Shown piece by piece: positions 45,432 through 53,815 of a DNA stretch of 64,000 nucleotides. Position numbers and translations under genes: made by a program. The notes beneath the pieces were generated by a model. That model saw only the letters and a list, made by a program, of their open reading frames with translations, did no database searches and was not told where the DNA came from. The number at the start of each line of letters is the position of its first letter. Within the stretch, counting starts at the first letter, position 1. Source of the DNA: an uncultured Rhodospirillaceae bacterium (lineage in GTDB: Bacteria; Pseudomonadota; Alphaproteobacteria; Reyranellales; Reyranellaceae); NCBI GenBank assembly GCA_945952105.1, contig CAMFGZ010000013.1:1-64000 (forward strand), written 5' to 3'.

Positions 45432-45598
45432 GCCGGCAGGTCTTCTGGCTCGCGGGTCGCCGCTCCTGCCCGTCTTCCCGGAGGTGCCTCCAGTGACGTG
45501 TGGGCAGTCGCTCGCCGCTTACAGCTGCGGGTACAGCTGCCGATTGGCCTTGTGAGGGGCGGCACGGCATTCCCTGTTCGCCTCCGGTTAGGGAGGAC
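45432..45598 (-). promoter_or_regulatory. Cobalamin (AdoCbl) riboswitch
   Basis: The minus strand shows the conserved series of the B12 aptamer in order: CAGGGAATGCCGTGCC, then GGCAGCTGTACCCGCAGCTG followed by TAAGCGG, then GTCACTGG, CCGGGAAGACGGGCAGGAGC and the B12-box-like GCGAGCCAGAAGACCTGCC. It lies between an unknown gene and the nitrilase/BtuFCD operon, about 95 bases before the first start, leaving room for an expression platform. High cobalamin should shut the operon off. Confidence 0.94.
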
Positions 45599-45637
45599 CG
45601 TCGATGACCGATCGTTAGGGCACGCGGGCTCGGGCCG

Positions 45638-46582
45638 TCAAGAAGCCTGCAGCCACTTGCGCTGGCGCTGGCCGATGCGGAAGCCGATGCGCTCCGTGCG
45701 CGAGGCAAGGTCCTGCTCCGACGCCGCTGGATCGTGGGCGGCCTGCTTGCCCCGCAACAGTTCACGGTCGCCGTAGCTTTGCAGCATGGCCTGGAAAGCG
45801 TCGTAGCGGTCGCGATCGAAGCCGATGGGCTCGCCGTCATGGTCGTCTCCCGCGCGCTGCAGAGGATGGGCGGGATAGAGCGTCATGCCGGAGAAGTACC
45901 CTTCGGGCACGGGTACGGTGGCGGCGTGATGACGGCGCAGTGCCAGCAGGTTGGCACGCACATGGGTATGCGGGCCTTCCGGCGATTTGCCGTCGGCCGT
46001 CGGCACCGGCTGATAGACCTCGACCCGGCCGAGGCGGCAGCGGAAGACGCGATGCGGGCTGAGCGCCGGCAGGCGGTGCAGGAAGGCATGGCCCTCAGTG
46101 AAGAGCGGCTTGCCTTCGATCGAGCGCAGCAAGGCGATTGTCTCGGGATCGGCCGAGCGCACGCAGGTTTCGACATTGCGCCCGCCGAGGCCGAGGTCGA
46201 ACAGAAGCGCGTCGCGATCCCGGTCGCGTACGGCGCCGCTGTCGGGACCAAGTTCCGTCACGGTGGTGTGGCCGCCCATGCGTGCCATCGCGGTCGGCAG
46301 GCATAGCGCCACCCCCTGCCCCCAGCTCATGCCCTTGCTTACCGTCTCATAGGCGACGGGTCGCAGCTCGGGGAGCAGATCGATCCGGACGGCCCCGCGG
46401 TCGGTCGCGGCAGTCAGGACGGGCGGCGAGGAAAGCGCGACAGGCTCGCCGGGATCGCGATGGAATTCAGCAATCGCGCCGAAGCGGCCGCACATCCAGC
46501 TCGAGTCCGGATTGGCGATGTGGTCGGCGAGCAGGGCGTGGGGCACGGCGGCATCCATTCGGTCGGGCTGACGGAGCGACAC
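45638..46582 (-). CDS. Hypothetical protein, 314 aa
   Basis: This soluble protein of unknown family has no signal peptide or membrane helix. Conserved-looking elements include [20 protein letters not shown], a histidine/aspartate-rich tail ([20 protein letters not shown]) and a late [17 protein letters not shown]. The protein could be an enzyme, but no motif is diagnostic. The GTG at 46582 has AGGAT before it; an ATG at 46558 is an alternative. It is upstream of the cobalamin riboswitch on the same strand, so probably not under it, and is divergent from mnmG. Confidence 0.6.
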   Translation of the reverse strand: MSLRQPDRMDAAVPHALLADHIANPDSSWMCGRFGAIAEFHRDPGEPVALSSPPVLTAATDRGAVRIDLLPELRPVAYETVSKGMSWGQGVALCLPTAMARMGGHTTVTELGPDSGAVRDRDRDALLFDLGLGGRNVETCVRSADPETIALLRSIEGKPLFTEGHAFLHRLPALSPHRVFRCRLGRVEVYQPVPTADGKSPEGPHTHVRANLLALRRHHAATVPVPEGYFSGMTLYPAHPLQRAGDDHDGEPIGFDRDRYDAFQAMLQSYGDRELLRGKQAAHDPAASEQDLASRTERIGFRIGQRQRKWLQAS

Positions 46583-46661
46583 ATCCTATCTCGAGGGAAT
46601 CGTCCAGACACACCTGAGGATAACTGGACCGGGGCCGACCGGGCGGCGTAAAAGGCCGGCC

Positions 46662-48521
46662 ATGCGGGCCTTCTCATACGACGTGATCGTGGTGGGCGGC
46701 GGCCATGCCGGCTGTGAAGCCGCGGCTGCGGCAGCGCGCATGGGCGCGCGCACCCTGCTCCTCACCCACCGGGTCGAGACGATCGGCGAGATGTCGTGCA
46801 ATCCCGCTATCGGCGGGCTGGGCAAGGGCCACCTGGTCCGCGAGATCGATGCGCTGGACGGCATCATGGGCCGCGCCATCGACCGCGGCGGCATCCAGTT
46901 CCGGACACTCAACCTGTCCAAGGGGCCCGCCGTTCGCGGACCGCGCGCCCAGGCCGATCGCAAGCTCTACCGGCAGGCAGTGCAGTCGCTTCTCGCCGAG
47001 CAGGCCGGACTTGAGATTCGGGCCGATGCGGTTGCGGATATCGTCCTGGATGCAAGCGGTGCGTGTGCCGGCGTCGTCACTGAATCGGGTGCGGAGATCG
47101 GCGCCGGCCGCGTCATCCTGACGACGGGCACGTTCCTCCGAGGCCTGATTCATATGGGCGAGACCAAGATCCCGGCCGGGCGCGTGCGCGGCGACGGGGT
47201 TGAGGAACCGTCGACGGAACTCGCGCAAACGTTGTATCGCCTTGGCTTCAATCTCGGCCGCCTCAAGACCGGCACGCCGGCGCGGCTCGACGGCCGCACC
47301 ATCGACTATGCTTCGCTGGAGCGGCAGGACGGCGATGATCCGCCCCGCCCCTTCTCCTACCTGACCGACCGGATCGCCACGCCGCAGGTCCCCTGTCACA
47401 TCACTACGACGACGGCTGCGACCCACGAGATCATCCGCGCCAACCTTCATCGCGCGCCGATGTACTCGGGTCAGATCGAGAGCGTCGGGCCGCGCTACTG
47501 TCCGTCGATCGAAGACAAGGTCGTGCGGTTCAGCCAGCGCGATCGCCACCAGATCTTTCTCGAGCCCGAGGGCCTGGACGATTTCACCGTTTATCCGAAT
47601 GGCATCTCGACCTCGCTGCCCAAGGACGTCCAGCTCGCGATGCTGCAGACCATTCCGGGTCTGGAGCGGACCGAGATGATCCGGCCGGGCTACGCCATCG
47701 AGTACGATCATATCGATCCGCGCGAACTCAAGGCGACCCTGGAGACCCGTCGCGTCCCCGGCCTCTATATGGCCGGCCAGATCAACGGTACGACCGGTTA
47801 CGAGGAGGCGGCCGCCCAAGGACTGATTGCCGGCGTGAACGCTGCTTCCTCCAAGCCTTTCGTCGTGGACCGCGCCGATGGATACATTGGAGTCCTTGTC
47901 GACGACCTGGTCTCGCTCGGTGTCACCGAGCCCTATCGGATGTTCACGTCGCGCGCCGAATACCGGCTCTGGCTGCGGGCCGACAATGCCGACCAGCGCC
48001 TGACACGGCGCGGCATCGAGATCGGCTGCGTCGGCGCGGAGCGCGCCGCGTTGTTTCACGTGAAACGTCAGGCTCTGGAGGCTGCCCGGGCTTTGGCCTC
48101 CGGCCTCAAAATCAGCCCTTCGGGCTTGGCCAAGCGCGGCATCGCGATCAATCAGGACGGCGTCGCCCGGTCGGCTCTGGATCTGCTGGCTTATGCGGAG
48201 ATTGACTGGAGCCGGGTCGTCGGCCTCTGGCCGGAACTCGCCGCTATCTCCCCTGACTTGGCGGAGCAGCTTACCATCGATTCCCGGTATGAGGGGTACC
48301 TCTCCCGCCAGCGGGGCGACATCGCCGCTTATCGGCGGGACGAAGCTCTCGCCCTTCCGGCCGATCTGGACTACGGCGCCATTGGAAGTCTTTCGACCGA
48401 GGTCCGCCAGAAGCTGGAGGCCAACCGACCCGCCACTCTCGGCCAGGCGGCCCGCATTTCTGGCGTCACTCCGGCCGCCCTGGTGGCCCTCCTCAAGCAT
48501 GTCCGTCGGCGAGCCGCCTAG
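46662..48521 (+). CDS. mnmG: tRNA uridine-5-carboxymethylaminomethyl enzyme MnmG
   Basis: MnmG (GidA) is the FAD-dependent partner of MnmE in U34 modification. The 619-residue product starts with the FAD motif [18 protein letters not shown] (from residue 11) and keeps [20 protein letters not shown] and the C-terminal GidA-associated helices. A parS site lies inside the coding sequence at 48052-48067, encoding LFHVKR. The rsmG ATG follows its TAG directly. This is the start of the conserved mnmG-rsmG-parA-parB block. Confidence 0.97.
   Translation: MRAFSYDVIVVGGGHAGCEAAAAAARMGARTLLLTHRVETIGEMSCNPAIGGLGKGHLVREIDALDGIMGRAIDRGGIQFRTLNLSKGPAVRGPRAQADRKLYRQAVQSLLAEQAGLEIRADAVADIVLDASGACAGVVTESGAEIGAGRVILTTGTFLRGLIHMGETKIPAGRVRGDGVEEPSTELAQTLYRLGFNLGRLKTGTPARLDGRTIDYASLERQDGDDPPRPFSYLTDRIATPQVPCHITTTTAATHEIIRANLHRAPMYSGQIESVGPRYCPSIEDKVVRFSQRDRHQIFLEPEGLDDFTVYPNGISTSLPKDVQLAMLQTIPGLERTEMIRPGYAIEYDHIDPRELKATLETRRVPGLYMAGQINGTTGYEEAAAQGLIAGVNAASSKPFVVDRADGYIGVLVDDLVSLGVTEPYRMFTSRAEYRLWLRADNADQRLTRRGIEIGCVGAERAALFHVKRQALEAARALASGLKISPSGLAKRGIAINQDGVARSALDLLAYAEIDWSRVVGLWPELAAISPDLAEQLTIDSRYEGYLSRQRGDIAAYRRDEALALPADLDYGAIGSLSTEVRQKLEANRPATLGQAARISGVTPAALVALLKHVRRRAA
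48052..48067. other. parS: parS partition site (15 of 16 consensus)
   Basis: TGTTTCACGTGAAACG differs from the ParB-binding consensus only in the last base. It lies within mnmG and encodes part of LFHVKR. parA and parB follow within 2 kb. Confidence 0.9.
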
Positions 48522-49157
48522 ATGGATCCGCTCGAAGGTGTTTCACGTGAAACACAGACCCGTCTGGAAATCCTCGTCGAAATCCTGGAACGGTGGCAGA
48601 AGGCGATCAACCTCGTCGGAAAGAACACCCTCGACGGGGTCTGGAAGCGTCATATCGTCGATTCCGCCCAGGTCGTCCGATTGATTCCCGCCGAAGCGAA
48701 AACCCTTGCGGACCTGGGGAGCGGTGGCGGATTTCCGGGCCTCGTGATCGCCGCGATGCGGCCGGACCTCCAGATCACCATGATCGAATCCGATGCCAGA
48801 AAAGCGGCCTTCCTCGGCGAAGCCGGCCGGAAGATGGGATTGGAAAAGCCGCCCCGGTTGGTGATCAAGCGGATCGAAGTCGCATCCCCCGCGGAGGCGG
48901 AGGTCGTGACCGCCCGGGCACTGGCGCCGCTTTCACAGTTGCTGGAATGGTCCGACCGCCACAGATTGGATACCGCTATTTGCCTTTTCCACAAAGGTAA
49001 GGAGTGGAAGGCGGAAGTGGATGAGGCCAAGAAGAAATGGGATTTTGCCCCCGATGCCATTGCAAGCGTGACCGACCGTGACGCCGTCATCCTCCGAATC
49101 GGCCCCTACCGCGCCACAGATCTTCGCGATCGCCAACCAGAAGGGCGGCGTCGGTAA
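48522..49157 (+). CDS. rsmG: 16S rRNA (guanine-N7) methyltransferase RsmG
   Basis: RsmG (GidB) methylates G527 of 16S rRNA using SAM. The 211-residue enzyme shows ERWQKAINLVGKN and the SAM motif ADLGSGGGFPGLVIA (about residues 62-76). The N-terminus includes GVSRETQ, encoded by a perfect parS site (48539-48554). The start codon follows the mnmG stop without a gap. The last 80 bases overlap the 5' end of parA in another frame. Confidence 0.95.
   Translation: MDPLEGVSRETQTRLEILVEILERWQKAINLVGKNTLDGVWKRHIVDSAQVVRLIPAEAKTLADLGSGGGFPGLVIAAMRPDLQITMIESDARKAAFLGEAGRKMGLEKPPRLVIKRIEVASPAEAEVVTARALAPLSQLLEWSDRHRLDTAICLFHKGKEWKAEVDEAKKKWDFAPDAIASVTDRDAVILRIGPYRATDLRDRQPEGRRR
48539..48554. other. parS: parS partition site, perfect consensus
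   Basis: TGTTTCACGTGAAACA is a full 16-bp match to the ParB-binding consensus. It is located in the first codons of rsmG, 485 bases from the mnmG copy. Confidence 0.95.
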
Positions 49158-49914
49158 GACCACGACGGCGATCAATCTTGCGACGGCTTTGGCGGCGGTC
49201 GGCGAGAAGGTCCTGCTGATCGACCTCGACCCGCAGGGCAACGCGTCCACGGGCCTAGGCATAGCGCGAAATGAGCGCTCACCCGGTTCCTATGAGTTCT
49301 TGTTGGGTCTCAATCCGCTCGAAGCCTCGGTACGCGCGACCCAGATCCCGGGTCTCGAGATCATGCCGGCCGCCGGCCAGCTGGCCGGAGCCGAGATCGA
49401 GCTCATCGACATGGAGCGGCGCGAGCATCGGTTGGCCGACTCGCTCGGCGCTGCCGACAGCGAGGCGCGGGGCCGCTGGACAATCATCCTGATCGACTGC
49501 CCCCCGTCGCTCGGCCTCGTCACCCTGAATGCCCTCGTCGCGGTCGACGCGGTGCTGGTCCCGCTGCAGGCGGAGTTCCTGGCGCTCGAGGGGATCGGGG
49601 CGCTGGGCAATACGATCGAACGAGTCAGGAAACGTCTCAACCCCAAGTTGCATATTTTCGGCGTCGTCCTGACCATGGTCGACCGCCGCATGACGCTCAG
49701 CCAGCAAGTCGTTGCGGACGTGCGGGCGCATTATGGGGAGCTGGTCTTCGGCACCACGATCCCGCGCAATGTCCGCATTGCCGAGGCGCCGTCGCATGGC
49801 ATGCCGGTGCTGATCTACGACAATGCCTGCGCGGGATCGCAGGCTTATATCCTGCTGGCGAGCGAGTTCATCCGCCGCCGGCGTACTGCAGCGGAACAGG
49901 CAAAAGCCCCATGA
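49078..49914 (+). CDS. parA: Chromosome-partitioning ATPase ParA
   Basis: ParA drives segregation of ParB-parS complexes by ATP-dependent DNA binding. The 278-residue protein has the deviant Walker A motif KGGVGKTT (residues 22-29), LLIDLDPQGNAS and DCPPSLGLVTLNAL. The GTG at 49078 is the only start codon before the P-loop in this frame, so the 80-base overlap with rsmG is real. ParB begins within its stop (ATGA). It is likely co-transcribed with rsmG and parB. Confidence 0.96.
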   Translation: MTPSSSESAPTAPQIFAIANQKGGVGKTTTAINLATALAAVGEKVLLIDLDPQGNASTGLGIARNERSPGSYEFLLGLNPLEASVRATQIPGLEIMPAAGQLAGAEIELIDMERREHRLADSLGAADSEARGRWTIILIDCPPSLGLVTLNALVAVDAVLVPLQAEFLALEGIGALGNTIERVRKRLNPKLHIFGVVLTMVDRRMTLSQQVVADVRAHYGELVFGTTIPRNVRIAEAPSHGMPVLIYDNACAGSQAYILLASEFIRRRRTAAEQAKAP

Positions 49915-50909
49915 GCCAGCCCCCGAAACCGCGCGGCCTCGGCCGCGGCCTGTCCGCCCTGCTGGGCGACGACGAAGTCGTCTCCGCCGTGACACAAGCC
50001 GCGCCCACACCGCCGCCGGCCGCGCAGCCGCCGGCGCCTGCGGTCGCGACGCCGGCTGCATCGATCGCCGGCGAGCCGGCCCGACCCGCCGCCAACCGCA
50101 CGCCGATCACGCTGCCGATCGGCCAGCTCAAGCCCGGCAAGATGCAGCCGCGTACCAGCTTCGAGGGCATCGAGGCACTGGTCGAATCGGTCAAGGAGTA
50201 CGGGCTTCTACAACCCATACTTGTGCGCCCGTTGCGCGATGGGGTCGACAGCTATGAGATCATCGCCGGCGAAAGGCGCTGGCGGGCGGCGCAAAAGGCG
50301 CAGCTCCACGACGTGCCTGTCGTCATCCGCAGCATCGACGACAGGGATGCGCTGCAGATCGGCCTGGTCGAGAACCTGCAGCGCTCCGACCTCACCGCCA
50401 TCGACGAGGCGCAGGGCTACAAGCGCCTGATCGACGAGTACAAGCACACCCAGGAGGATATTGCGCGAATGATGGGGCGCAGCCGCCCCCATGTCGCCAA
50501 CACGATCCGCCTGCTCGACCTGCCGCCGGCCGTCCAGGACATGGTGCGCGACGGCCAGCTCACCGCCGGTCTCGGCCGCGCCTTGATCGGGGTGCCCGAT
50601 CCGCTGGCCATGGCGCAGCAGGCCATCGCCGAAAAACTGACGGTCCGCGACTTGGAGCGCCTGGCCGGGGAAACGAAGAAATCGGCCAGGGGTGGCCCGG
50701 GAAGTGGAGCCGGCAAAGGCAAAGCCGTGGCCGGCGGCAGCTCGCCGAAAACGGCGGACACGCGCGCGCTGGAGAAGCGCCTTGAGGACGCGCTCGGCCT
50801 CAAGGTCGACCTCACGTTGCGCGGCCTCGGGGAGCAGAGCGTGCTGACCTTGGAGATCCGCGACTTCGACCAGCTCGATACGGTGGTCGACAAGCTCACG
50901 CGGCGTTAG
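49911..50909 (+). CDS. parB: Chromosome-partitioning protein ParB
   Basis: ParB binds parS and spreads as a CTP-dependent clamp. The 332-residue protein has an N-terminal basic motif (PRGLGRGLSALLGDDE), an Ala/Pro linker, the ParB/Srx domain with IAGERRWRAAQKAQL and ENLQRSDLTAIDEAQGY, the HTH (EDIARMMGRSRPHVANTIRL) and a C-terminal dimerisation domain. Two parS sites lie in mnmG and rsmG just upstream. It converges on a lipoprotein gene 10 bases later. Confidence 0.97.
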   Translation: MSQPPKPRGLGRGLSALLGDDEVVSAVTQAAPTPPPAAQPPAPAVATPAASIAGEPARPAANRTPITLPIGQLKPGKMQPRTSFEGIEALVESVKEYGLLQPILVRPLRDGVDSYEIIAGERRWRAAQKAQLHDVPVVIRSIDDRDALQIGLVENLQRSDLTAIDEAQGYKRLIDEYKHTQEDIARMMGRSRPHVANTIRLLDLPPAVQDMVRDGQLTAGLGRALIGVPDPLAMAQQAIAEKLTVRDLERLAGETKKSARGGPGSGAGKGKAVAGGSSPKTADTRALEKRLEDALGLKVDLTLRGLGEQSVLTLEIRDFDQLDTVVDKLTRR

Positions 50910-50919
50910 GCGTTACCCG

Positions 50920-51396
50920 TCAGTTCGACCAGGTCGCACCCATCGCGCGGTTGCCGGCGGTAATGGCCGCCCTCCCCTTGTCGGCCGCGACTTCGGTCGT
51001 CGAACAGCGCGGGTTGAGCGGCAGCCCCGGCCAGATGTCGGCTTCGACGAAGCGCGTCTCGCCCGGTACGACGTTGACCGTCGCGGCCTGCGCCGGGTTC
51101 TGGGTCAGCGGCGCATAGCTCGGTATGTTGCAGGTGATGAGGTGCGATCCCGGTGCGACCTCGACCCGGATCCAGGTCTTGTCGGCCAAGGAACCGATCG
51201 GCTGCTGGTTGTCGGAGAGATTGAACATGACCTCCGATCCCAGCATGGAGTTTCGATAGAGGTAGAGCACGGCCTGACCCGGCGCCGGTGGATCGAAACG
51301 CTTTCCATCGGCATTGGCGCCGGGACTCGCCATCGGGACGTTGGCGCAACCGGCCAGCAGGATCGAGGCAGTCAACAGGCAGCCCAGAACGCGCAC
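50920..51396 (-). CDS. DUF2846-like lipoprotein
   Basis: This 158-residue protein has a lipoprotein signal with lipobox LLAGC (lipidated Cys17) and a beta-sandwich domain matching the DUF2846 type: AVLYLYRNSMLGSEVMFNL and IRVEVAPGSHLITC with a late GETRFVEAD. The start at GTG 51396 has GGAGGAAGAC just before it; longer frames put the signal inside the protein. The role of this family is unknown. It converges on parB and is divergent from the encapsulated ferritin gene. Confidence 0.8.
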   Translation of the reverse strand: MRVLGCLLTASILLAGCANVPMASPGANADGKRFDPPAPGQAVLYLYRNSMLGSEVMFNLSDNQQPIGSLADKTWIRVEVAPGSHLITCNIPSYAPLTQNPAQAATVNVVPGETRFVEADIWPGLPLNPRCSTTEVAADKGRAAITAGNRAMGATWSN

Positions 51397-51522
51397 GTCT
51401 TCCTCCGTCTGATGTTCGGCGAACAATGGAACGCCAGCGGGAACGCCGCCGTTCCCTCTCCAAGCTTGCCGATTCACCGATGGCGAACGGAACTTCTGTC
51501 GCCCCCTTGCGTTAGCGCGCAC

Positions 51523-51909
51523 ATGGCAAGTGAAACGCTACACGAAGACCCGGACAAGCTCGGTCCCGAGGTCATCGATCGCCATCGCGCGATCGTTTCC
51601 ATCATGGAAGAACTCGAGGCGGTCGACTGGTACGACCAGCGCGCCAAGGCCACGTCCAACGCAGAGTTGCGTTCCATCCTCGAGCACAATCGAGACGAGG
51701 AGAAGGAACACGCGGCCATGACCCTCGAATGGTTGCGCCGCAACGATTCCAAGCTCGACGAGCATCTTCGCACTTTCCTGTTCAAGGAGGGCCCGGTCAC
51801 GAAGATCGAGGCCACGATGATGGGCAAGGACGGCGAGGAAGCCGAAGGCAACGAAGGATCCGATGGCAGCCTCGGGATCGGCAGCCTGCGTAAAGTGAGC
51901 AAGAAATGA
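51523..51909 (+). CDS. Encapsulated ferritin-like protein (EncFtn)
   Basis: This 128-residue protein matches the encapsulin-associated ferritins, which oxidise ferrous iron and feed it into the shell for storage. The metal ligands of the half-ferroxidase site are present: Glu30 in MEELEAVDWYDQR (Glu29, Glu32, Trp36, Tyr37 also match), and Glu60 and His63 in HNRDEEKEHAAMTLEWLRR. The C-terminus ends with a cargo-loading peptide (DGSLGIGSLRK, residues 114-124) that docks inside encapsulin. The encapsulin gene overlaps its stop by 4 bases. The start at 51523 begins MASETLHE. Confidence 0.93.
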   Translation: MASETLHEDPDKLGPEVIDRHRAIVSIMEELEAVDWYDQRAKATSNAELRSILEHNRDEEKEHAAMTLEWLRRNDSKLDEHLRTFLFKEGPVTKIEATMMGKDGEEAEGNEGSDGSLGIGSLRKVSKK

Positions 51910-52733
51910 AGAACCATCTGTTTCGCGATCGCGCGCCGATCACCCCCGCCGGCTGGGAAGAAATCGAGACGGAAGCCAAGCGCACCTTGCGCGCTCTCCT
52001 GGCCGCGCGTCGCGTGGTCGATTTCAGGGGTCCGCTCGGCTGGGGCGCCTCGGACGTCGAGCTGGGGCGTGCCGATCCGATCGCCTCGCCGCCGGGTGGC
52101 CAAAATGTCCGCGCGCTCCTGCGACGCATCCAGCCCCTCGTGGAATTGCGCATTCCTTTCGAGGTGAGCCGGGCGGAGCTCGACGCGATTGATCGTGGTG
52201 CGCGCGATCCCGACCTGGATGCAGTGACGGCCGCGGCGCGAGAAATCGCCATTGCCGAGGATCGCGCCATCTTCCACGGCTACAAGGCCGCTCAGATCAC
52301 CGGTATTTGCGAGGCCCAGAAGGGCCAGTCGGTCGCTCTGGGCACCAGCCATGCCGACTATCCCGATGCCGTCGCCGCGGCGCTGAAGAAGATGCGCGAC
52401 GAGGGCGTCGAAGGGCCTTTCGCCGTCGTGCTGAGCGAGCAGCTCTACAAGGACCTGCAGGCTCGTACGGACGGTGGCTATCCGATCCTGAGCCACGTTC
52501 AGCGCCTGATCGATGGCGACGTCTATGCCGCGCCCGGCCTTGACGGCGGTCTCGTGATCTCGTTGCGCGGCGGCGACTTCGAATTGACGGTCGGCCAGGA
52601 TTTTTCGATCGGCTATCTCGACCACGATGCCGAGCGTGTCCGGCTCTATATCGAGGAGAGCTTCACCTTCCTCGTCCTGTCGCCGCAGGCCGCGATTCCC
52701 CTTACGGCTGGAAGCGGCAAGAAGCCGGCCTAA
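51906..52733 (+). CDS. Encapsulin nanocompartment shell protein (family 1)
   Basis: This 275-residue HK97-fold protein assembles into an icosahedral shell that encloses the EncFtn cargo. Family marks include the N-terminal MKNHLFRDRAPITPAGWEEI, GPLGWGASDV, EIAIAEDRAIFHGY and the C-terminal RLYIEESFTFLVLSPQAAIP. N-terminal residues would hold the pocket for the GIGSL cargo peptide. The ATG at 51906 overlaps the cargo stop (ATGA), giving coupled expression. It converges on holA with a 4-base overlap. Together the genes form an iron-storage compartment. Confidence 0.95.
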   Translation: MKNHLFRDRAPITPAGWEEIETEAKRTLRALLAARRVVDFRGPLGWGASDVELGRADPIASPPGGQNVRALLRRIQPLVELRIPFEVSRAELDAIDRGARDPDLDAVTAAAREIAIAEDRAIFHGYKAAQITGICEAQKGQSVALGTSHADYPDAVAAALKKMRDEGVEGPFAVVLSEQLYKDLQARTDGGYPILSHVQRLIDGDVYAAPGLDGGLVISLRGGDFELTVGQDFSIGYLDHDAERVRLYIEESFTFLVLSPQAAIPLTAGSGKKPA

Positions 52734-53773
52734 CGCCTTGCCTTGGCCGAGCGCGCGGCCTGGCTGAGACGCAGACACAGGCGGCGGGCAATCGCCTCAT
52801 CGGGTAAGCCCGTCCGCTTGCATTCGATCTCCGCTTCCAGAATCGTGGAGAGGGCGGCGCTCAGCCTCGGCAACGGCCACATGCGAAGGTGGCGTTCAAA
52901 GCGTTGTCTCACCGGGCCGCCGCGTGGCAGGCCCCGCGCCTTGAACATCGCGCCTTCGAGATTGCCGCCCTTGGCCGCGTGTCCCGATACGAGGTGAAGC
53001 TGGTCGGCGTGACGCTGCAGCGAGCGCACGAGCTGGATTGGATTGCCGCCCTCGGCGAAGACGCGATCCAGCGCCCTGTCGAGCCCCACGAGATCGCCGT
53101 CAAAGGTCGCCGCAATCACGTCATCGATGCCGATCGACGCGGTATCTCCCAATACCGCCATCGCATCTTCGAGGGAGATCGTCTTGTCGCCGTCGGTGCC
53201 CTTGTACAGCAGCAGCTTGTCGACCTCGCCGCGGGTCTGGCCGCGATCGCCGCCGAGGCGCTCCACGATCCATTCCAGCGCATCGGGCTCGACGTTCATG
53301 CCCTGTGCCCGCGCGGCTCCCTCGACCAGACCTTCGAGCGCGGCTTCGTTGTCCATGTAGCAGGGCAAAGCGGCCAGCGTTGCCTCGGTCTCGGCCAGTG
53401 TCCGCAGGTTGGAGCGAGGCGTGAGGTTGCCGGCCTCGACGATGATCAGGGCATCGCCGGCGCTGGCCGCCACGAGATTCTCCAGCGCGGCGGCGGACTC
53501 CTCGCCCGCCGGCCGCACGCGGATCACGCGGCGGCCGCCCATCATCGACAGCGCGCCGAACTCGTCTGCAAGGCGCGCCGGGTCCTGCTTCAGGGCGTCG
53601 CCGGCGATGTCGACGACGCGGAACGGATCCTTGAGGTCCTCGCAGATGGATTTGGCGAGCGTCACCGCGCGTTCGGCGACCAGCCCGTCGTCGTTGCCGT
53701 AGATCACCACCCCCCGGACCCTGGGATCCGGCTTCTTCAGGAAGGCTTCGACCTGGCGCGCTTCGATCTTCAC
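52730..53773 (-). CDS. holA: DNA polymerase III delta subunit
   Basis: HolA opens the beta clamp as part of the clamp loader. At 347 residues it has the expected size, with GVVIYGNDDGLVAERA near the N-terminus, an AAA+-like core without Walker A, and the C-terminal helical domain (LVRSLQRHADQLHLV). In alphaproteobacteria it usually lies in the parB-holA-lptE-leuS series. Here the encapsulin genes and a lipoprotein separate it from parB. Confidence 0.93.
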   Translation of the reverse strand: MKIEARQVEAFLKKPDPRVRGVVIYGNDDGLVAERAVTLAKSICEDLKDPFRVVDIAGDALKQDPARLADEFGALSMMGGRRVIRVRPAGEESAAALENLVAASAGDALIIVEAGNLTPRSNLRTLAETEATLAALPCYMDNEAALEGLVEGAARAQGMNVEPDALEWIVERLGGDRGQTRGEVDKLLLYKGTDGDKTISLEDAMAVLGDTASIGIDDVIAATFDGDLVGLDRALDRVFAEGGNPIQLVRSLQRHADQLHLVSGHAAKGGNLEGAMFKARGLPRGGPVRQRFERHLRMWPLPRLSAALSTILEAEIECKRTGLPDEAIARRLCLRLSQAARSAKARR

Positions 53774-53815
53774 GGCCCGTCTATAGCACCGGCCGGCCGT
53801 GCGATTCGACCCTGC

